Positions 7,700 to 17,385 of a stretch of DNA of 33,442 bases are shown piece by piece. The position numbers and the translations under genes are program-made. Under the pieces are notes generated by a model. It was not told the DNA's origin and made no database searches. It saw nothing but the letters and a program-made list of their open reading frames with translations. The stretch is from a virus, in IMG/VR virus record IMGVR_UViG_3300025769_000442, positions 1 through 33,442 of that record; one strand, 5' to 3'. Position 1 is the first letter of the stretch; each line of letters starts with the position of its first letter.

Positions 7700-9517
7700 A
7701 TGGCAGAACAAACTCCCGATATAAGTAACTATATAGATCCTAATACAGAGCAAATACGTCAGGATCTTCAGGTAGATCTTTCTGCCTTTGAGAAGCAGTA
7801 TTTAGATGCAAACCCAGATGTTGCTCAAGCAGTAGGTGGTGTTCCTGGTGCAGGTATTCAACATTATCTTGATTATGGTAAAAGAGAAGGAAGAAGTGGT
7901 GTATCACCAGCATTACAAAATTTAAACGCTTTAGATTATCAAGCATTAACAGCTAATCCAAATGATCCTAATTTACCACAAGATGTAAGAGATCGTATGC
8001 TGGCAGGATTAAAAAGTAGAGATGTAGGTAGAGCAACAGGTTATCAAGGTATATTTAGTGGATTAGAAGGTGGGGAAAACTACGATAGGTTTAAAACTGC
8101 TGTAGGTTCTAGAACAAACTTTGCAGATCCTTTTGGTAGACAGACTGCATTAGGTAGAGAAGAAGAACAAAGAGATGCACCTAGTTTAATTAAAGGTACG
8201 TTTGATGAAGAACAGTATCTTAAAGATAACCCAGATGTTGCAGCAGCAGTAAGAGCAGGTACAATACCTTCAGGTAAAGCGCACTTCGATGCTTTTGGTG
8301 CAATTGAAGGTAGAGAACAACCTAAAGAAGGTGGTACGGAGTTAGAGTTACAAAGATTAAAAGCTAAAGAAGATGAGTTTTTAGATGCAAAAGATTATAC
8401 AATAGATCCTACTAGGTTTGATATTGATGCAAAAACAGCAGCAATAGATACTGCTAGAGATGCAGTTAAGACTGATGTAGGTGATTTTACTGCACAAGAA
8501 AGATATAATTTAGTAGCTAAAGAAAATATAGAAGCTGCACAACAGAAAGAACTAAGCGATAAAGTTAATGCACAAAAAGGTATTGTAAGTAAAGATGCTA
8601 CTGTACAAGGTCAATTAGAAAGCTTGATGGCTCAGTTTGATGGTGGAGAGATACCAGCATTTGCAGCAGGTGCTATAAGAACAGCAGAACAAAGATTGGC
8701 TGCTAGAGGAATGGGTGCATCTAGTATGGCAGGGGCTGCTATCGTACAGGCTGCTATGGAAGCTTCTACACCTATAGCTGCTGCTGATGCAGAAACGTAT
8801 AGACGTATGCAAGAACTTAACCTAAACAATAGACAACAGGCAGAAGTTCTTAATGCTCAAATGTCACTACAGTTAGATGTAGCTAATCTTAATAATGAGC
8901 AACAGGCTAGAGTAACTAACGTAGCTAATCGTGTACAGAGTTTATTTACTGATCAGGCAGCAATTAATTCATCTAGACAGTTTAATGCAGCCAATGAACA
9001 ACAAAATGATCAGTTCTTTGCTAATCTGTTTAATGATACTGCTAAGTTTAATACAGCACAGACTAATGGACTAAGACAGTTTAATGCAGGACAAGAGAAT
9101 GCTATAGAGCAGTTTAACTCTACACTAGCAGATAATAGAGAACAGTTTAATCAGAAGAACTCTATTATCATAGATCAAGCTAATGCTGTATATAGAAGAA
9201 ACATTAATACTTCTAACACTGCCATAGCTAATGCAGAGGCTGAGTATAATACTAGAAACCTATTTAATATAAGTCAGAATGCTCAGAATAGATTACTACA
9301 AGAACAAAGAGATCAAATAAACTTTGCAAGAGTAAACTCACTAAACGAGACTGCATTTCAGAATAACTTAGCGTTATCTTCATATGCTTTTGACAGAGAT
9401 CTAGAACTAGCAGGAGATATAGCTACAGGTAGTGTAGTAGGAGATTTATTAGGATCTGCATTTGATGCAGGTTTTAAAGCTCTTCCAGGAGTTATTAAAT
9501 CGTTTAAAGAATCATAA
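7700..9517 (+). CDS. Candidate internal virion protein with NPD modules and 11-residue repeats
   Basis: 605 aa. Two copies of the module YLxxNPDVAxAV ... H[YF] ... [GE]GR occur at about residues 33-70 and 170-203; such modules are common in secreted and surface proteins of marine bacteria and phages. Residues 428-493 contain six consecutive 11-residue repeats with Phe at 428, 439, 450, 461, 472 and 483, mostly [KRDE]QFN, inside a long Asn/Gln-rich helix. A hendecad pattern implies a straight or right-handed coiled coil. In short-tailed phages helical proteins of this kind enter the periplasm to carry DNA, so an ejection-channel role is plausible. The C-terminus has a Gly/Ala-rich amphipathic stretch. 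Confidence 0.85.
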   Translation: MAEQTPDISNYIDPNTEQIRQDLQVDLSAFEKQYLDANPDVAQAVGGVPGAGIQHYLDYGKREGRSGVSPALQNLNALDYQALTANPNDPNLPQDVRDRMLAGLKSRDVGRATGYQGIFSGLEGGENYDRFKTAVGSRTNFADPFGRQTALGREEEQRDAPSLIKGTFDEEQYLKDNPDVAAAVRAGTIPSGKAHFDAFGAIEGREQPKEGGTELELQRLKAKEDEFLDAKDYTIDPTRFDIDAKTAAIDTARDAVKTDVGDFTAQERYNLVAKENIEAAQQKELSDKVNAQKGIVSKDATVQGQLESLMAQFDGGEIPAFAAGAIRTAEQRLAARGMGASSMAGAAIVQAAMEASTPIAAADAETYRRMQELNLNNRQQAEVLNAQMSLQLDVANLNNEQQARVTNVANRVQSLFTDQAAINSSRQFNAANEQQNDQFFANLFNDTAKFNTAQTNGLRQFNAGQENAIEQFNSTLADNREQFNQKNSIIIDQANAVYRRNINTSNTAIANAEAEYNTRNLFNISQNAQNRLLQEQRDQINFARVNSLNETAFQNNLALSSYAFDRDLELAGDIATGSVVGDLLGSAFDAGFKALPGVIKSFKES

Positions 9518-9528
9518 GGGAGTAGAAT

Positions 9529-9828
9529 ATGTTTTCAGCAATAGCAAGTTCAATTATATCACAAGGGGCTAGTAAGTTTCTAGGCAGTGCAACAGGTGGT
9601 GGTAAAGGTAGTAAAGTAAAAACACCAGAGTTTTCTAAGAAACAGGCTAAAGTAGTATCAAGTGTAAAAGATACAGGAACTGAAGATATAAGGTTTAAAG
9701 AGTTTGCGAATTTAGGTACTGCTAATCAAGTAGCCTCATTAATATCAAGACATGATAGTTTAATGAAAGCAGTAGATACCGATGAGGGTGCAGTTAAAGG
9801 CTCAATAGGTAGATCAACTATAGCGTAA
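9529..9828 (+). CDS. Small basic protein of the virion operon
   Basis: 99 aa with a GGGAG ribosome-binding site. The N-terminus is mildly hydrophobic (FSAIASSIISQGASKFLG), followed by a Lys-rich Gly/Ser linker and a helical C-terminus. No family recognised. Its place between large virion proteins suggests a minor virion or assembly component. Confidence 0.75.
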   Translation: MFSAIASSIISQGASKFLGSATGGGKGSKVKTPEFSKKQAKVVSSVKDTGTEDIRFKEFANLGTANQVASLISRHDSLMKAVDTDEGAVKGSIGRSTIA

Positions 9829-9837
9829 GGGTGTGAC

Positions 9838-10353
9838 ATGGAAGATAAAGATTTAGTAATGTTTGATGGTCCTATTCCAGGATCTTCTTTAACAGGGGAA
9901 TTAGGTGCGGAAGCACATGAACGTCCACCTGAGATAACTGATCCTGCTGATGCGTATGAGGATTTAGCTAGACGTATGGCTATTCCTGAAGCATTTGAAA
10001 GAATTGCTGTAGCTGCTGAACTAGGAACTCCTGTAGAACTAATTGCTAGAGCAATGGTATTTAGTGGATGGGCTAATGGTAAATACAGTTTTGATGTACA
10101 GTATCTTATCTATGGACCTTTCTTTGAGTTACTAATGAAGATGTTAGATAGTGCTGGAATAGAATATATTGCTCTAGCCAAACGTAAAGAAGATACAAGT
10201 TTAAATAAAGCTTTAAAAGAACTACAAAAGAAACGTGATAAGATTAAAGAACTTACAGGTGAGACGGATGAAGAAGATGAAGAGGAGCCTGAAGAGTTAG
10301 AAGAAACCCCTGATGTTCCTAAACGAGGCGGTCTAATGGGAGGAGAAGAATAA
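9838..10353 (+). CDS. Small protein with acidic tail, virion operon
   Basis: 171 aa. The central helical region (about residues 35-110) resembles a compact all-alpha fold. A Lys-rich helix follows, then a strongly acidic run near 142-158 (DEEDEEEPEELEE) and a GGLMGGEE end. Start ATG follows GGGTGTGAC. The stop overlaps the next ATG (TAATG). The family is not recognised. The acidic tail could mediate partner binding or charge neutralisation in the capsid, but this is inference. Confidence 0.78.
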   Translation: MEDKDLVMFDGPIPGSSLTGELGAEAHERPPEITDPADAYEDLARRMAIPEAFERIAVAAELGTPVELIARAMVFSGWANGKYSFDVQYLIYGPFFELLMKMLDSAGIEYIALAKRKEDTSLNKALKELQKKRDKIKELTGETDEEDEEEPEELEETPDVPKRGGLMGGEE

Positions 10354-11477
10354 TGGCTATATCTGCTGGTATGAAAATTGGCATGGCTTCAGGGTTTATG
10401 GCGAGAAGAGAAAAGATAGAAGAACAAGAAAAAGAACAAACAGATGACTTTCGTGAAGCAACTAAGACTGCTAAGAAAAGAGCGCAAGGTATATTAGCTA
10501 AACAAAAAGCTACTAGAGAAGAAGATATACTTACAGGCCAAGGTCTAATACAAAGTCAGGAAGTAGCTCCTTTGATGAAAAACTTAAAAGTAAGTGATGA
10601 TTTGCTTGCAGCTATAGGTTTAGAACAAAAAGTTTTAGAAAGACAGGGATTTACTGCAAAAGAAATAGCTAAAGATCTTTCAAACAAAATAGTAGACATT
10701 GCTACAAAAATGGATAAGCAAAAACAAAAGAAGTTACAGGATGCTCAAAGACAAGAAGCAGAAGTAGAAAAAAGTAAAAGTACTCCTAGAAACTTTGCAA
10801 ACATTGTATCTGAGGCTTTCTCTGGTAGTGCTAGAGGAGAAGCAGCAAGAGATCTAATTAAACAAAGCATAACACCTGAAGAACAAAAGGTTATTGATAG
10901 TGACTTTACAACAGAAGAAAGAAAAGCTTCTTTAGGTTTAACTCCTGAAAGAACCATATCACCTATACAAAGAGAAAGAAGATATAAATTAGAATCAGCA
11001 AGATTAGCAGATAGTGAAAAAATAAAAAGTGAAAATCAAAATAATGCAATAGATTTACTACAAGTTATTATTACAACTCCAAAAGAAAGTTTAACAGAAG
11101 AAGAAATGAGTAATTCTTCAGAAACTATTTTTCAAATACAAGAAAAAGGAATTGAGTTAAACACTGAAAACGTACAAAAATTAACAGCAGATATTGCAAA
11201 ACGAGGAGTTAAACCAGTATTAATAGAAATAATGTCTATGGAACACAGTCTTCAAACAAAAGAATCTACTGGTGAAAAATCCTCTGAAGGTAGTAAGGAA
11301 GATAAAAAAGAAACAACTGATATAGATTCAAGTTTTAATCCAAGTATCTTAACACAAGAAAATGTAGTTAGATCAATATCAAAGGATGAGAAAATATATA
11401 AAGATCCTGATACAGGTATAAACTATAGAGTTAAAAGAAATTCTACTATGGATGTTATAGGAGCTAAAAAAATATAA
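10353..11477 (+). CDS. Helical, charged candidate virion protein
   Basis: 374 aa, almost entirely Lys/Glu/Gln-rich and predicted helical, with a short hydrophobic N-terminus (MAISAGMKIGMASGFM) and a long charged helix at about 20-150. No enzymatic motif. Both ends overlap neighbours by one base (TAATG), so it is coupled to the 171-aa gene before it and the 1697-aa gene after it. Size, composition and position fit an internal virion protein that works with the giant one; this is inferred. Confidence 0.8.
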   Translation: MAISAGMKIGMASGFMARREKIEEQEKEQTDDFREATKTAKKRAQGILAKQKATREEDILTGQGLIQSQEVAPLMKNLKVSDDLLAAIGLEQKVLERQGFTAKEIAKDLSNKIVDIATKMDKQKQKKLQDAQRQEAEVEKSKSTPRNFANIVSEAFSGSARGEAARDLIKQSITPEEQKVIDSDFTTEERKASLGLTPERTISPIQRERRYKLESARLADSEKIKSENQNNAIDLLQVIITTPKESLTEEEMSNSSETIFQIQEKGIELNTENVQKLTADIAKRGVKPVLIEIMSMEHSLQTKESTGEKSSEGSKEDKKETTDIDSSFNPSILTQENVVRSISKDEKIYKDPDTGINYRVKRNSTMDVIGAKKI

Positions 11478-14400
11478 TGGCTTTAACTAGAGAAGATATA
11501 TTAAAAGATAAAGAATTAGTATCTACATTATCAGATTACGGATTCAAACGTAATGGCGAAAGTTATAATACTAAAGAAGAAGCTATTGATGGTTTCTTAG
11601 AAGACTATCGTGCGCTTCAATCTAATACTGTGTCTGCTGGTAAGTTTATAAACTTTGTTAGTAATTTAAATGATGATGATCCTGAAGAAGCAGAGTTTAA
11701 ACAGAGACTAGGTAAACTGTATAAAAAAGTAGATGAAGAAGTAGATGAGGTATTTGGTGATACTAGTACAGGTCAAAAATTAGAAGCTGTAGGAGAATAC
11801 TTAAAATACACTGTAATAGATCCAATTAATCTACTAGGTCTTGGTGCAGGTAAATTAATAGCTGGTGCTGCTGGTAGGGCTGCATTAAAACCATTACTAA
11901 GTAGAGCATTTGCAAGTAAAGCAGGTGCTATAGCTACTCCTGCTATTACTGAAGCTGCTATAGGTGCAGGTCAGGAAGCTTTAGTACAAACAGCAGAAAA
12001 AGATATAGGTGCTAGAGAAGGTATGAGTGCAGCAGAAATAGGTACTGCTGGTGCATTAAGTGGTGTAGTTGGTGGAGTAGCAGGTGCAATAGGTTCTAAG
12101 TTTGCTGGTGGTAAAAGAATAGCAGAAACAGAAAAGAAAATAGCAGAGAACTTAGAAGATACTGTACAAGGTAGAGGTGCTAAACTAGATAACTTAAAAA
12201 ATGCAGTAGAAAAAACAGGAGATGATTACGAGGGATCGTATGTATTTCTAAAAGATAGCTCAGACATTGGTGATGAATATGACTCAATGGGTAAAGTTAT
12301 TGGATTTAATAAAGATAATCAAACAGCAACCATAGAGTTTATAGGTAAGAAAGATGAAACAGGAACTATAACAAGAGATATAGATCTTGGTGAAGCAAAA
12401 TTAGCTACAGAGAAACAAGTAAAAGACTCTACAGAAAGTTACATAAAAGAAAACAAAAAGTTTCTTGATAAGTCTGACCCTAACTTTGAAGAGTTTAAGA
12501 AAGCTCTTGGTGCAAATGGTATAGATTTAGATACTCCTAGATTTAAAAGAGTAACAACTCCAGAGTTTTCTAATGATATAAATCAAGCAGTTATGAGAGC
12601 TATTGATGAAAGTCCAAGACTTAAAGCAAGAATAGATCCTAGAAAAAGAGTAACAAGTCAGATAGCAGATTTAGTTAGAGATGATGAATTTGTATCTGCT
12701 AACCCAGATATAATGAATGCATTTATTAGAGAGGGTATTGATCCAGAAGATGTAGCCACTTTTATAATATCAGAGTCTAGTATAGTTGGACAGAAGTTAG
12801 GTGGTAAAGGATTAGTAGCTCAAGACATACAAAAGAAATTTATACCTGCATTACAGAAAGCAACTTCAGAGCTTACACCTGAACAACGTGGTCTGTTAGA
12901 TATAATAAAAGAAGAAAAACTAATAGAAGAACGCATGGCTAATAAGTTTAATGTGGGTGTAGATATATGGAGATCTTTCTTAATATCACAACCTGCTACC
13001 ACAATGCGTAATATCATAGGTTCTGCTTTACGTGTTCCTGGTCAAACTATTGAAGGACAACTAGATAATTTCTTTAAGAGATATGATACACAACTATTAG
13101 GATATGACACACAAGTAGATAGTAAAATGTTAAATCGTGGTGTTTTAGATTTAAGTAAAAATTTATTTAATCCAGAAGATGCTATACCTCTAGCTAGATT
13201 AGTTGCAAAAGATTTTTCTAAAGTAGACAAACTATTGTTTCAGGTGTTTGATGATTATATGCCTGTTAAAAGAGAAGAACTAGGATTCCTTGGTAAATCA
13301 CTTAGTACTGCATCTAACTATCTAAATGTATTAAACAGACAACAAGATAGGGCAATTAAATCTGCAAGTTTTCTAAGTGAGTTAGATGCTCAAATAAAAA
13401 CTGCTCGTAATAGAGGTATAATAACTGACACTAATGTATCAAGTATAGATGATGTTTTACAACAAAATAAACTAAATTTATTAAATGATGAGATGGTAAG
13501 TAAAGCATTAGACTTTGCTTATAAGATGACGTATCAAACTAAACGTGCAGGAGATGATTTAGCTTTTGGTGGAGCATTAGTAAATAACGTACAAAAAAGT
13601 TTAAACAATAACTCTGTATTAAAAACAGTTATACCTTTCCCTAACTTTTTAATTAACTCTTTAGTCTATACTACTAATCGTGCTGGATTTGGTGCTATTA
13701 AGATGGCTAAATCTGGTAGACAGTTAATGAAAAGAAATGTAGATGATGCTGTAAAAAATAGGGCAGAGCTAAATAAAGCTCAAGCAGAGTTTGAACAATT
13801 AATGCAAAATCCTAAAGCTGCTGATCCTACAAGAAAAGCACAATTAGAAGATACTATACAGAAGTTAAGTAAAGATTTTGCAGAAGCTGAAAGAAGTTTA
13901 GTTAATCTTAAACGAGGTATGACAGAAACCATAGAAGGTGCAGGCTTACTTTCAGCAGCATTAGCTATGCGTTCTCAGTTAGGTGGTTCTGAGTGGTATT
14001 TAATTAAAGATGGAGAAGGACAAGAGAGAGACTTTAGACCTATCTTTCCTTTAACTCCTTTCTTATTCTTTGCTGATCTAATATTAAAATCATTTAAAGA
14101 TGAACCTATTACTCAAGAATATGTCATAGGTGGTTCAGAAGCTGTATTAGGTGTTACAGTTAGAGCAGGTGCATTGGGTAACTTTGCACGTAATGGATAT
14201 CAAAGATTATCTAATATGGATAATGATCCATTAGCAGCTAAAGACTTTGGTAAATCACTTGGTAGTGTTTTAGGATACTTCCTTGGTGGATATGCAACTC
14301 CTACAAGACCTATTCAAGATCTTATTCAATCTGCTACAGGCAGTGAACAAATTGAAAGAAGAATGCAGAAGAATGCATTTGGAATAGATTTTGAAATAGA

Positions 14401-16570
14401 AGCTCCTGTATTTCAAGGGATGGTAGATGAGGTAGCAAAGAATGTATTTAGAGGTACGCCTTTTGAGAAAGCTGTATTCGCTGATACACCTGAATTTATA
14501 TCAGGAACTTCTGAACAAACACCTAGACCTGTAGATGCACCTATACAGAAACAATTCTCAGGTGCAACAGTAGCTCCAAGAAAAACTGTTGTAGGGGAAG
14601 AGTTATCTAAGTTAGGAATACCAGAATATAAAACTGGAGCAGGTACAAGGGTTCCAGAATATAACTATGCATACAAAAAGGCATTAGGTGAAATATCTAC
14701 AAAGATAGTAGAACCATTTTTAAATGATCCAGAGTATTTTAATAAACCTCCTAAAGAAAAACGTAGGATATTAGATAATATCTTTTTTGGTAAGAGTTCA
14801 GCAAATGTTCCTCCTAGACTTTTAAAAGCATTAAGAGTTGATAGACTTGATAAAACATTTAATAATGTAAGACAATTAGCAAATGCTATGGTTAAAGCAG
14901 CAAGACCTAACCTGCATTACTTAGCTAATTTTAGAAAAGGTGTATCATCTGATGATTTTTCTGATGCTGCTGAAATATACAAACAAAGATACCCACAAGA
15001 AAATTTAGATAATATATTAACATATGTAGATGAACAAAAAAATAAAGAAGCTTCAGATAAACAAAAGGCTATATTAGAAGAAATAAAATCAATTGCTACT
15101 AAAAGAGGCTCATTAGGTCAAAGAGATTTTACTACATTACAAAAAACTGCTAGAAGATACAACATGAAAACATCTTCAGGTGTAGATGATTTGAAGTTTG
15201 CTGAAGGTGGTTTCGTAGAGGATATTGATCCTGAGTTTGTTTCTGATGAGACTACTGAGTTTTCTGATATTGATCCTGAGTTTGTTCAAGAATATAAAGT
15301 TGAAGATCAAATGGATGAATTAGGATTAGCTCCAGAAGGTAGATTAATTCCTAGATCATCTAATAAAGTACCTCTTACAACTAAAGATTCTAAATCAGTA
15401 ACAGAAGAAGAAGTTAAAAATTTAGCTAATACATTAACTCAAATTGGTGTGGATATGTCTCCAGTGGGAACATATGAAGCAATAAAAAATTTACCTCAAA
15501 ATGTAAAAGATTCTGTAAATGAATATGATAAAGGTAATATAGGTAAGGCTGCATTATTAATGGTATTAGGAACTGCTGGAGCAATACCAGGAATGCCTAG
15601 TAACGTAATTGGTAAAGCTGTTAAAGGTAAGCCTGTTAAGGGTAAAGTAATATCTGCTGACGAGGTAGTTGCAGATGATGCAACAAAAACCTATGCTAAA
15701 AGTATAGAAGATGCAGATAGATTTAATAATGTCGAAGATTGGCAAGCTGAAGTTAAAGTTATTAAAAAAAGTAATAATATTGATCTTAGTGTAAGAACAC
15801 CTGAATTAGAAGCATCAGCTAAAAAACTTATTAATAAAGAAATTCCTAGAGAAGAACATTTACGTTCTATAGATAAATATAAACCTGTACGAGGTTTTGA
15901 TGAGTTACCCAGACAACCTACAGATAAAGCAGTGGTTTTTGCATTAAACAATTCTCAAAGAGAAAAAGGTTTATTTCAGTTACCTGAAGAGGTTACTAAA
16001 AAACTTAATGTAAAAAGATCACCATTAAAAGTAGGAGATCCTGTGCAGGGTAGATTAGATATTCCTGCTTATCTAGACCATGATACTTGGATTGTAACAC
16101 TGCTTAGTCCTCAAATAAAAAATGCAAAAGGAAACAGAACATCAATATATGGTAAAGCTATACATTATGCACCAGATTCTAAAAAAGGACACGTTGAATT
16201 TAAGGCTGCAGAAGGGCTTGGACAAAAAATTGCAACAGGACATAATAAAACACCTTATGCTACTGTTATGGGTACAGTAAAAGATTTAGATTCTGAAAGA
16301 ATTAGAAAAAAAGCTAGTGAGATATTAAATGATCCTGAGTGGGTTCAACTATCTTTTGATCCTAGAAGACAAACTAGTTTCTATGTTAGAAAAGGTGCAG
16401 ATGGATTACCTGTTCATACACCTATTGCATCAGCAGATGAAGTAATACAAATAGGACCACTAGTATTGGCAAAAAATGCTGTAGCAAAAACAAAAAAAGA
16501 TGGTACACCTTGGACTGATTTAAACAGAGGTGGTTCTATAAATAGACAAATGGTAGCATTAGGATTATAA
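11477..16570 (+). CDS. Giant candidate ejection / internal virion protein (1697 aa)
   Basis: The largest gene in the window. Order seen: a charged N-terminus; a Gly/Ala-rich hydrophobic region at about residues 113-211 that could insert in a membrane; a beta-rich insert near 255-315 (EGSYVFLKDSSD); a long mixed helical core with hydrophobic stretches near 720-760 and 855-905; a FAEGGFVEDIDPEFV linker in which IDPEFV is repeated 15 residues later (residues 1249 and 1264); and a C-terminal domain. That domain has YIRK-like basic patches and, near 1650, SADEVIQIGPLVLAKN, a signature I associate with the C-termini of very large polyvalent phage and prophage proteins. No lysozyme or transglycosylase motif was identified. 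By size and position it parallels T7 gp16, but homology is not shown. Confidence 0.85.
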   Translation: MALTREDILKDKELVSTLSDYGFKRNGESYNTKEEAIDGFLEDYRALQSNTVSAGKFINFVSNLNDDDPEEAEFKQRLGKLYKKVDEEVDEVFGDTSTGQKLEAVGEYLKYTVIDPINLLGLGAGKLIAGAAGRAALKPLLSRAFASKAGAIATPAITEAAIGAGQEALVQTAEKDIGAREGMSAAEIGTAGALSGVVGGVAGAIGSKFAGGKRIAETEKKIAENLEDTVQGRGAKLDNLKNAVEKTGDDYEGSYVFLKDSSDIGDEYDSMGKVIGFNKDNQTATIEFIGKKDETGTITRDIDLGEAKLATEKQVKDSTESYIKENKKFLDKSDPNFEEFKKALGANGIDLDTPRFKRVTTPEFSNDINQAVMRAIDESPRLKARIDPRKRVTSQIADLVRDDEFVSANPDIMNAFIREGIDPEDVATFIISESSIVGQKLGGKGLVAQDIQKKFIPALQKATSELTPEQRGLLDIIKEEKLIEERMANKFNVGVDIWRSFLISQPATTMRNIIGSALRVPGQTIEGQLDNFFKRYDTQLLGYDTQVDSKMLNRGVLDLSKNLFNPEDAIPLARLVAKDFSKVDKLLFQVFDDYMPVKREELGFLGKSLSTASNYLNVLNRQQDRAIKSASFLSELDAQIKTARNRGIITDTNVSSIDDVLQQNKLNLLNDEMVSKALDFAYKMTYQTKRAGDDLAFGGALVNNVQKSLNNNSVLKTVIPFPNFLINSLVYTTNRAGFGAIKMAKSGRQLMKRNVDDAVKNRAELNKAQAEFEQLMQNPKAADPTRKAQLEDTIQKLSKDFAEAERSLVNLKRGMTETIEGAGLLSAALAMRSQLGGSEWYLIKDGEGQERDFRPIFPLTPFLFFADLILKSFKDEPITQEYVIGGSEAVLGVTVRAGALGNFARNGYQRLSNMDNDPLAAKDFGKSLGSVLGYFLGGYATPTRPIQDLIQSATGSEQIERRMQKNAFGIDFEIEAPVFQGMVDEVAKNVFRGTPFEKAVFADTPEFISGTSEQTPRPVDAPIQKQFSGATVAPRKTVVGEELSKLGIPEYKTGAGTRVPEYNYAYKKALGEISTKIVEPFLNDPEYFNKPPKEKRRILDNIFFGKSSANVPPRLLKALRVDRLDKTFNNVRQLANAMVKAARPNLHYLANFRKGVSSDDFSDAAEIYKQRYPQENLDNILTYVDEQKNKEASDKQKAILEEIKSIATKRGSLGQRDFTTLQKTARRYNMKTSSGVDDLKFAEGGFVEDIDPEFVSDETTEFSDIDPEFVQEYKVEDQMDELGLAPEGRLIPRSSNKVPLTTKDSKSVTEEEVKNLANTLTQIGVDMSPVGTYEAIKNLPQNVKDSVNEYDKGNIGKAALLMVLGTAGAIPGMPSNVIGKAVKGKPVKGKVISADEVVADDATKTYAKSIEDADRFNNVEDWQAEVKVIKKSNNIDLSVRTPELEASAKKLINKEIPREEHLRSIDKYKPVRGFDELPRQPTDKAVVFALNNSQREKGLFQLPEEVTKKLNVKRSPLKVGDPVQGRLDIPAYLDHDTWIVTLLSPQIKNAKGNRTSIYGKAIHYAPDSKKGHVEFKAAEGLGQKIATGHNKTPYATVMGTVKDLDSERIRKKASEILNDPEWVQLSFDPRRQTSFYVRKGADGLPVHTPIASADEVIQIGPLVLAKNAVAKTKKDGTPWTDLNRGGSINRQMVALGL

Positions 16571-16580
16571 GGAGATAACT

Positions 16581-17033
16581 ATGGGTGGATTCCCAATGGA
16601 GATATTTACGCTTTTAGCATCAACCGTATTAGGTGGTGTTATGAGCATATGGGGGCAGAACATTAAGTCTAAGCAAGAGGCTAACAAAATGTATATAGCC
16701 GCCCTAACAGAAGAAAGCAAGATCGTTGCTTCTGCAAGAGAACATGGTGTAAAAGATGTACACTTTGCATGGACCAGGAGAATAATAGCATTGTCTGCTG
16801 TATTCTCTATTATCGTGCTACCTAAGATAGTACCACTGATATATCCAGAACATCCTTGGATGGTTACTGTAGGTTATGCAGAGCTACAAGGTGGGTTTAT
16901 GAATTGGATGTTTGGCCCAGATAAGGCTATGATGTGGAAATCATTTCAAGGCTTTGTAATTACCCCATTAGATACAAACTTAGTCGCTGCAATCACTGGC
17001 TTGTATTTCGGTGCAGGGTTCACCAAAAGATAA
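16581..17033 (+). CDS. Three-TM membrane protein, holin candidate
   Basis: 150 aa with GGAG 7 nt before ATG. Hydrophobic segments lie at about residues 6-24 (IFTLLASTVLGGVMSIWG), 66-87 and 130-147. Between the first two is a charged helix, and a basic-aromatic motif HFAWTRR precedes TM2, as in the 3-TM holin family of gene transfer agents and phages (GTA_holin_3TM-like). Being the last gene of the late operon fits a lysis role. An alternative is a virion membrane protein. The family call is from memory of the pattern, not a search. Confidence 0.78.
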   Translation: MGGFPMEIFTLLASTVLGGVMSIWGQNIKSKQEANKMYIAALTEESKIVASAREHGVKDVHFAWTRRIIALSAVFSIIVLPKIVPLIYPEHPWMVTVGYAELQGGFMNWMFGPDKAMMWKSFQGFVITPLDTNLVAAITGLYFGAGFTKR

Positions 17034-17053
17034 GGGGGAAAATTAATTCCCCC
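17034..17053. terminator. Bidirectional intrinsic terminator between convergent arms
   Basis: GGGGGAA (17034-17040) pairs with TTCCCCC (17047-17053) around a 6-nt AATTAA loop. It starts right after the TAA of the holin candidate and lies 8 nt from the stop of the - strand gene at 17062. T-rich sequence follows on both strands (AAGTCTTTCT on +, TTATCTTTT on -), so it can stop transcription arriving from either side. Confidence 0.85.
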
Positions 17054-17061
17054 AAGTCTTT

Positions 17062-17385
17062 CTAAGTTACGTTTTTATTTAGCTTTAGTATAAGCCTAGA
17101 GTCCTCAATTGTTTTCAGATCTCCAAGCACTCCTAATCTATCTTGTACTATTTTAGGTAGTGATCCAAGAAATGCACAATTAGATGCAGTCTCCATAGTT
17201 CCGTAAGCATACTCATTGCCATAAGAATCTATGTAGTTACCTGTAACATTATCATATGGGCATGAACTGTCATGTATCCATTTCTTACTGTCTGCATAAC
17301 TAAACCCTATAGCACTGATTAGCATTAATGCAGTTATAGATAAACCTATTAGTAACTTTACTTTAGAACTATTTTCATTAATCAT
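17062..17385 (-). CDS. Small exported or membrane-anchored protein
   Basis: 107 aa. The N-terminus is a lysine-containing hydrophobic helix (about 9-29, VKLLIGLSITALMLISAIGFSYA) that could be a signal peptide or anchor. The rest is polar with two cysteines (SSCPYD, ASNCAF) that could pair in the periplasm. Last gene of the - strand operon; its start overlaps the upstream stop by 4 nt (ATGA). Family unknown. Confidence 0.7.
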   Translation of the reverse strand: MINENSSKVKLLIGLSITALMLISAIGFSYADSKKWIHDSSCPYDNVTGNYIDSYGNEYAYGTMETASNCAFLGSLPKIVQDRLGVLGDLKTIEDSRLILKLNKNVT

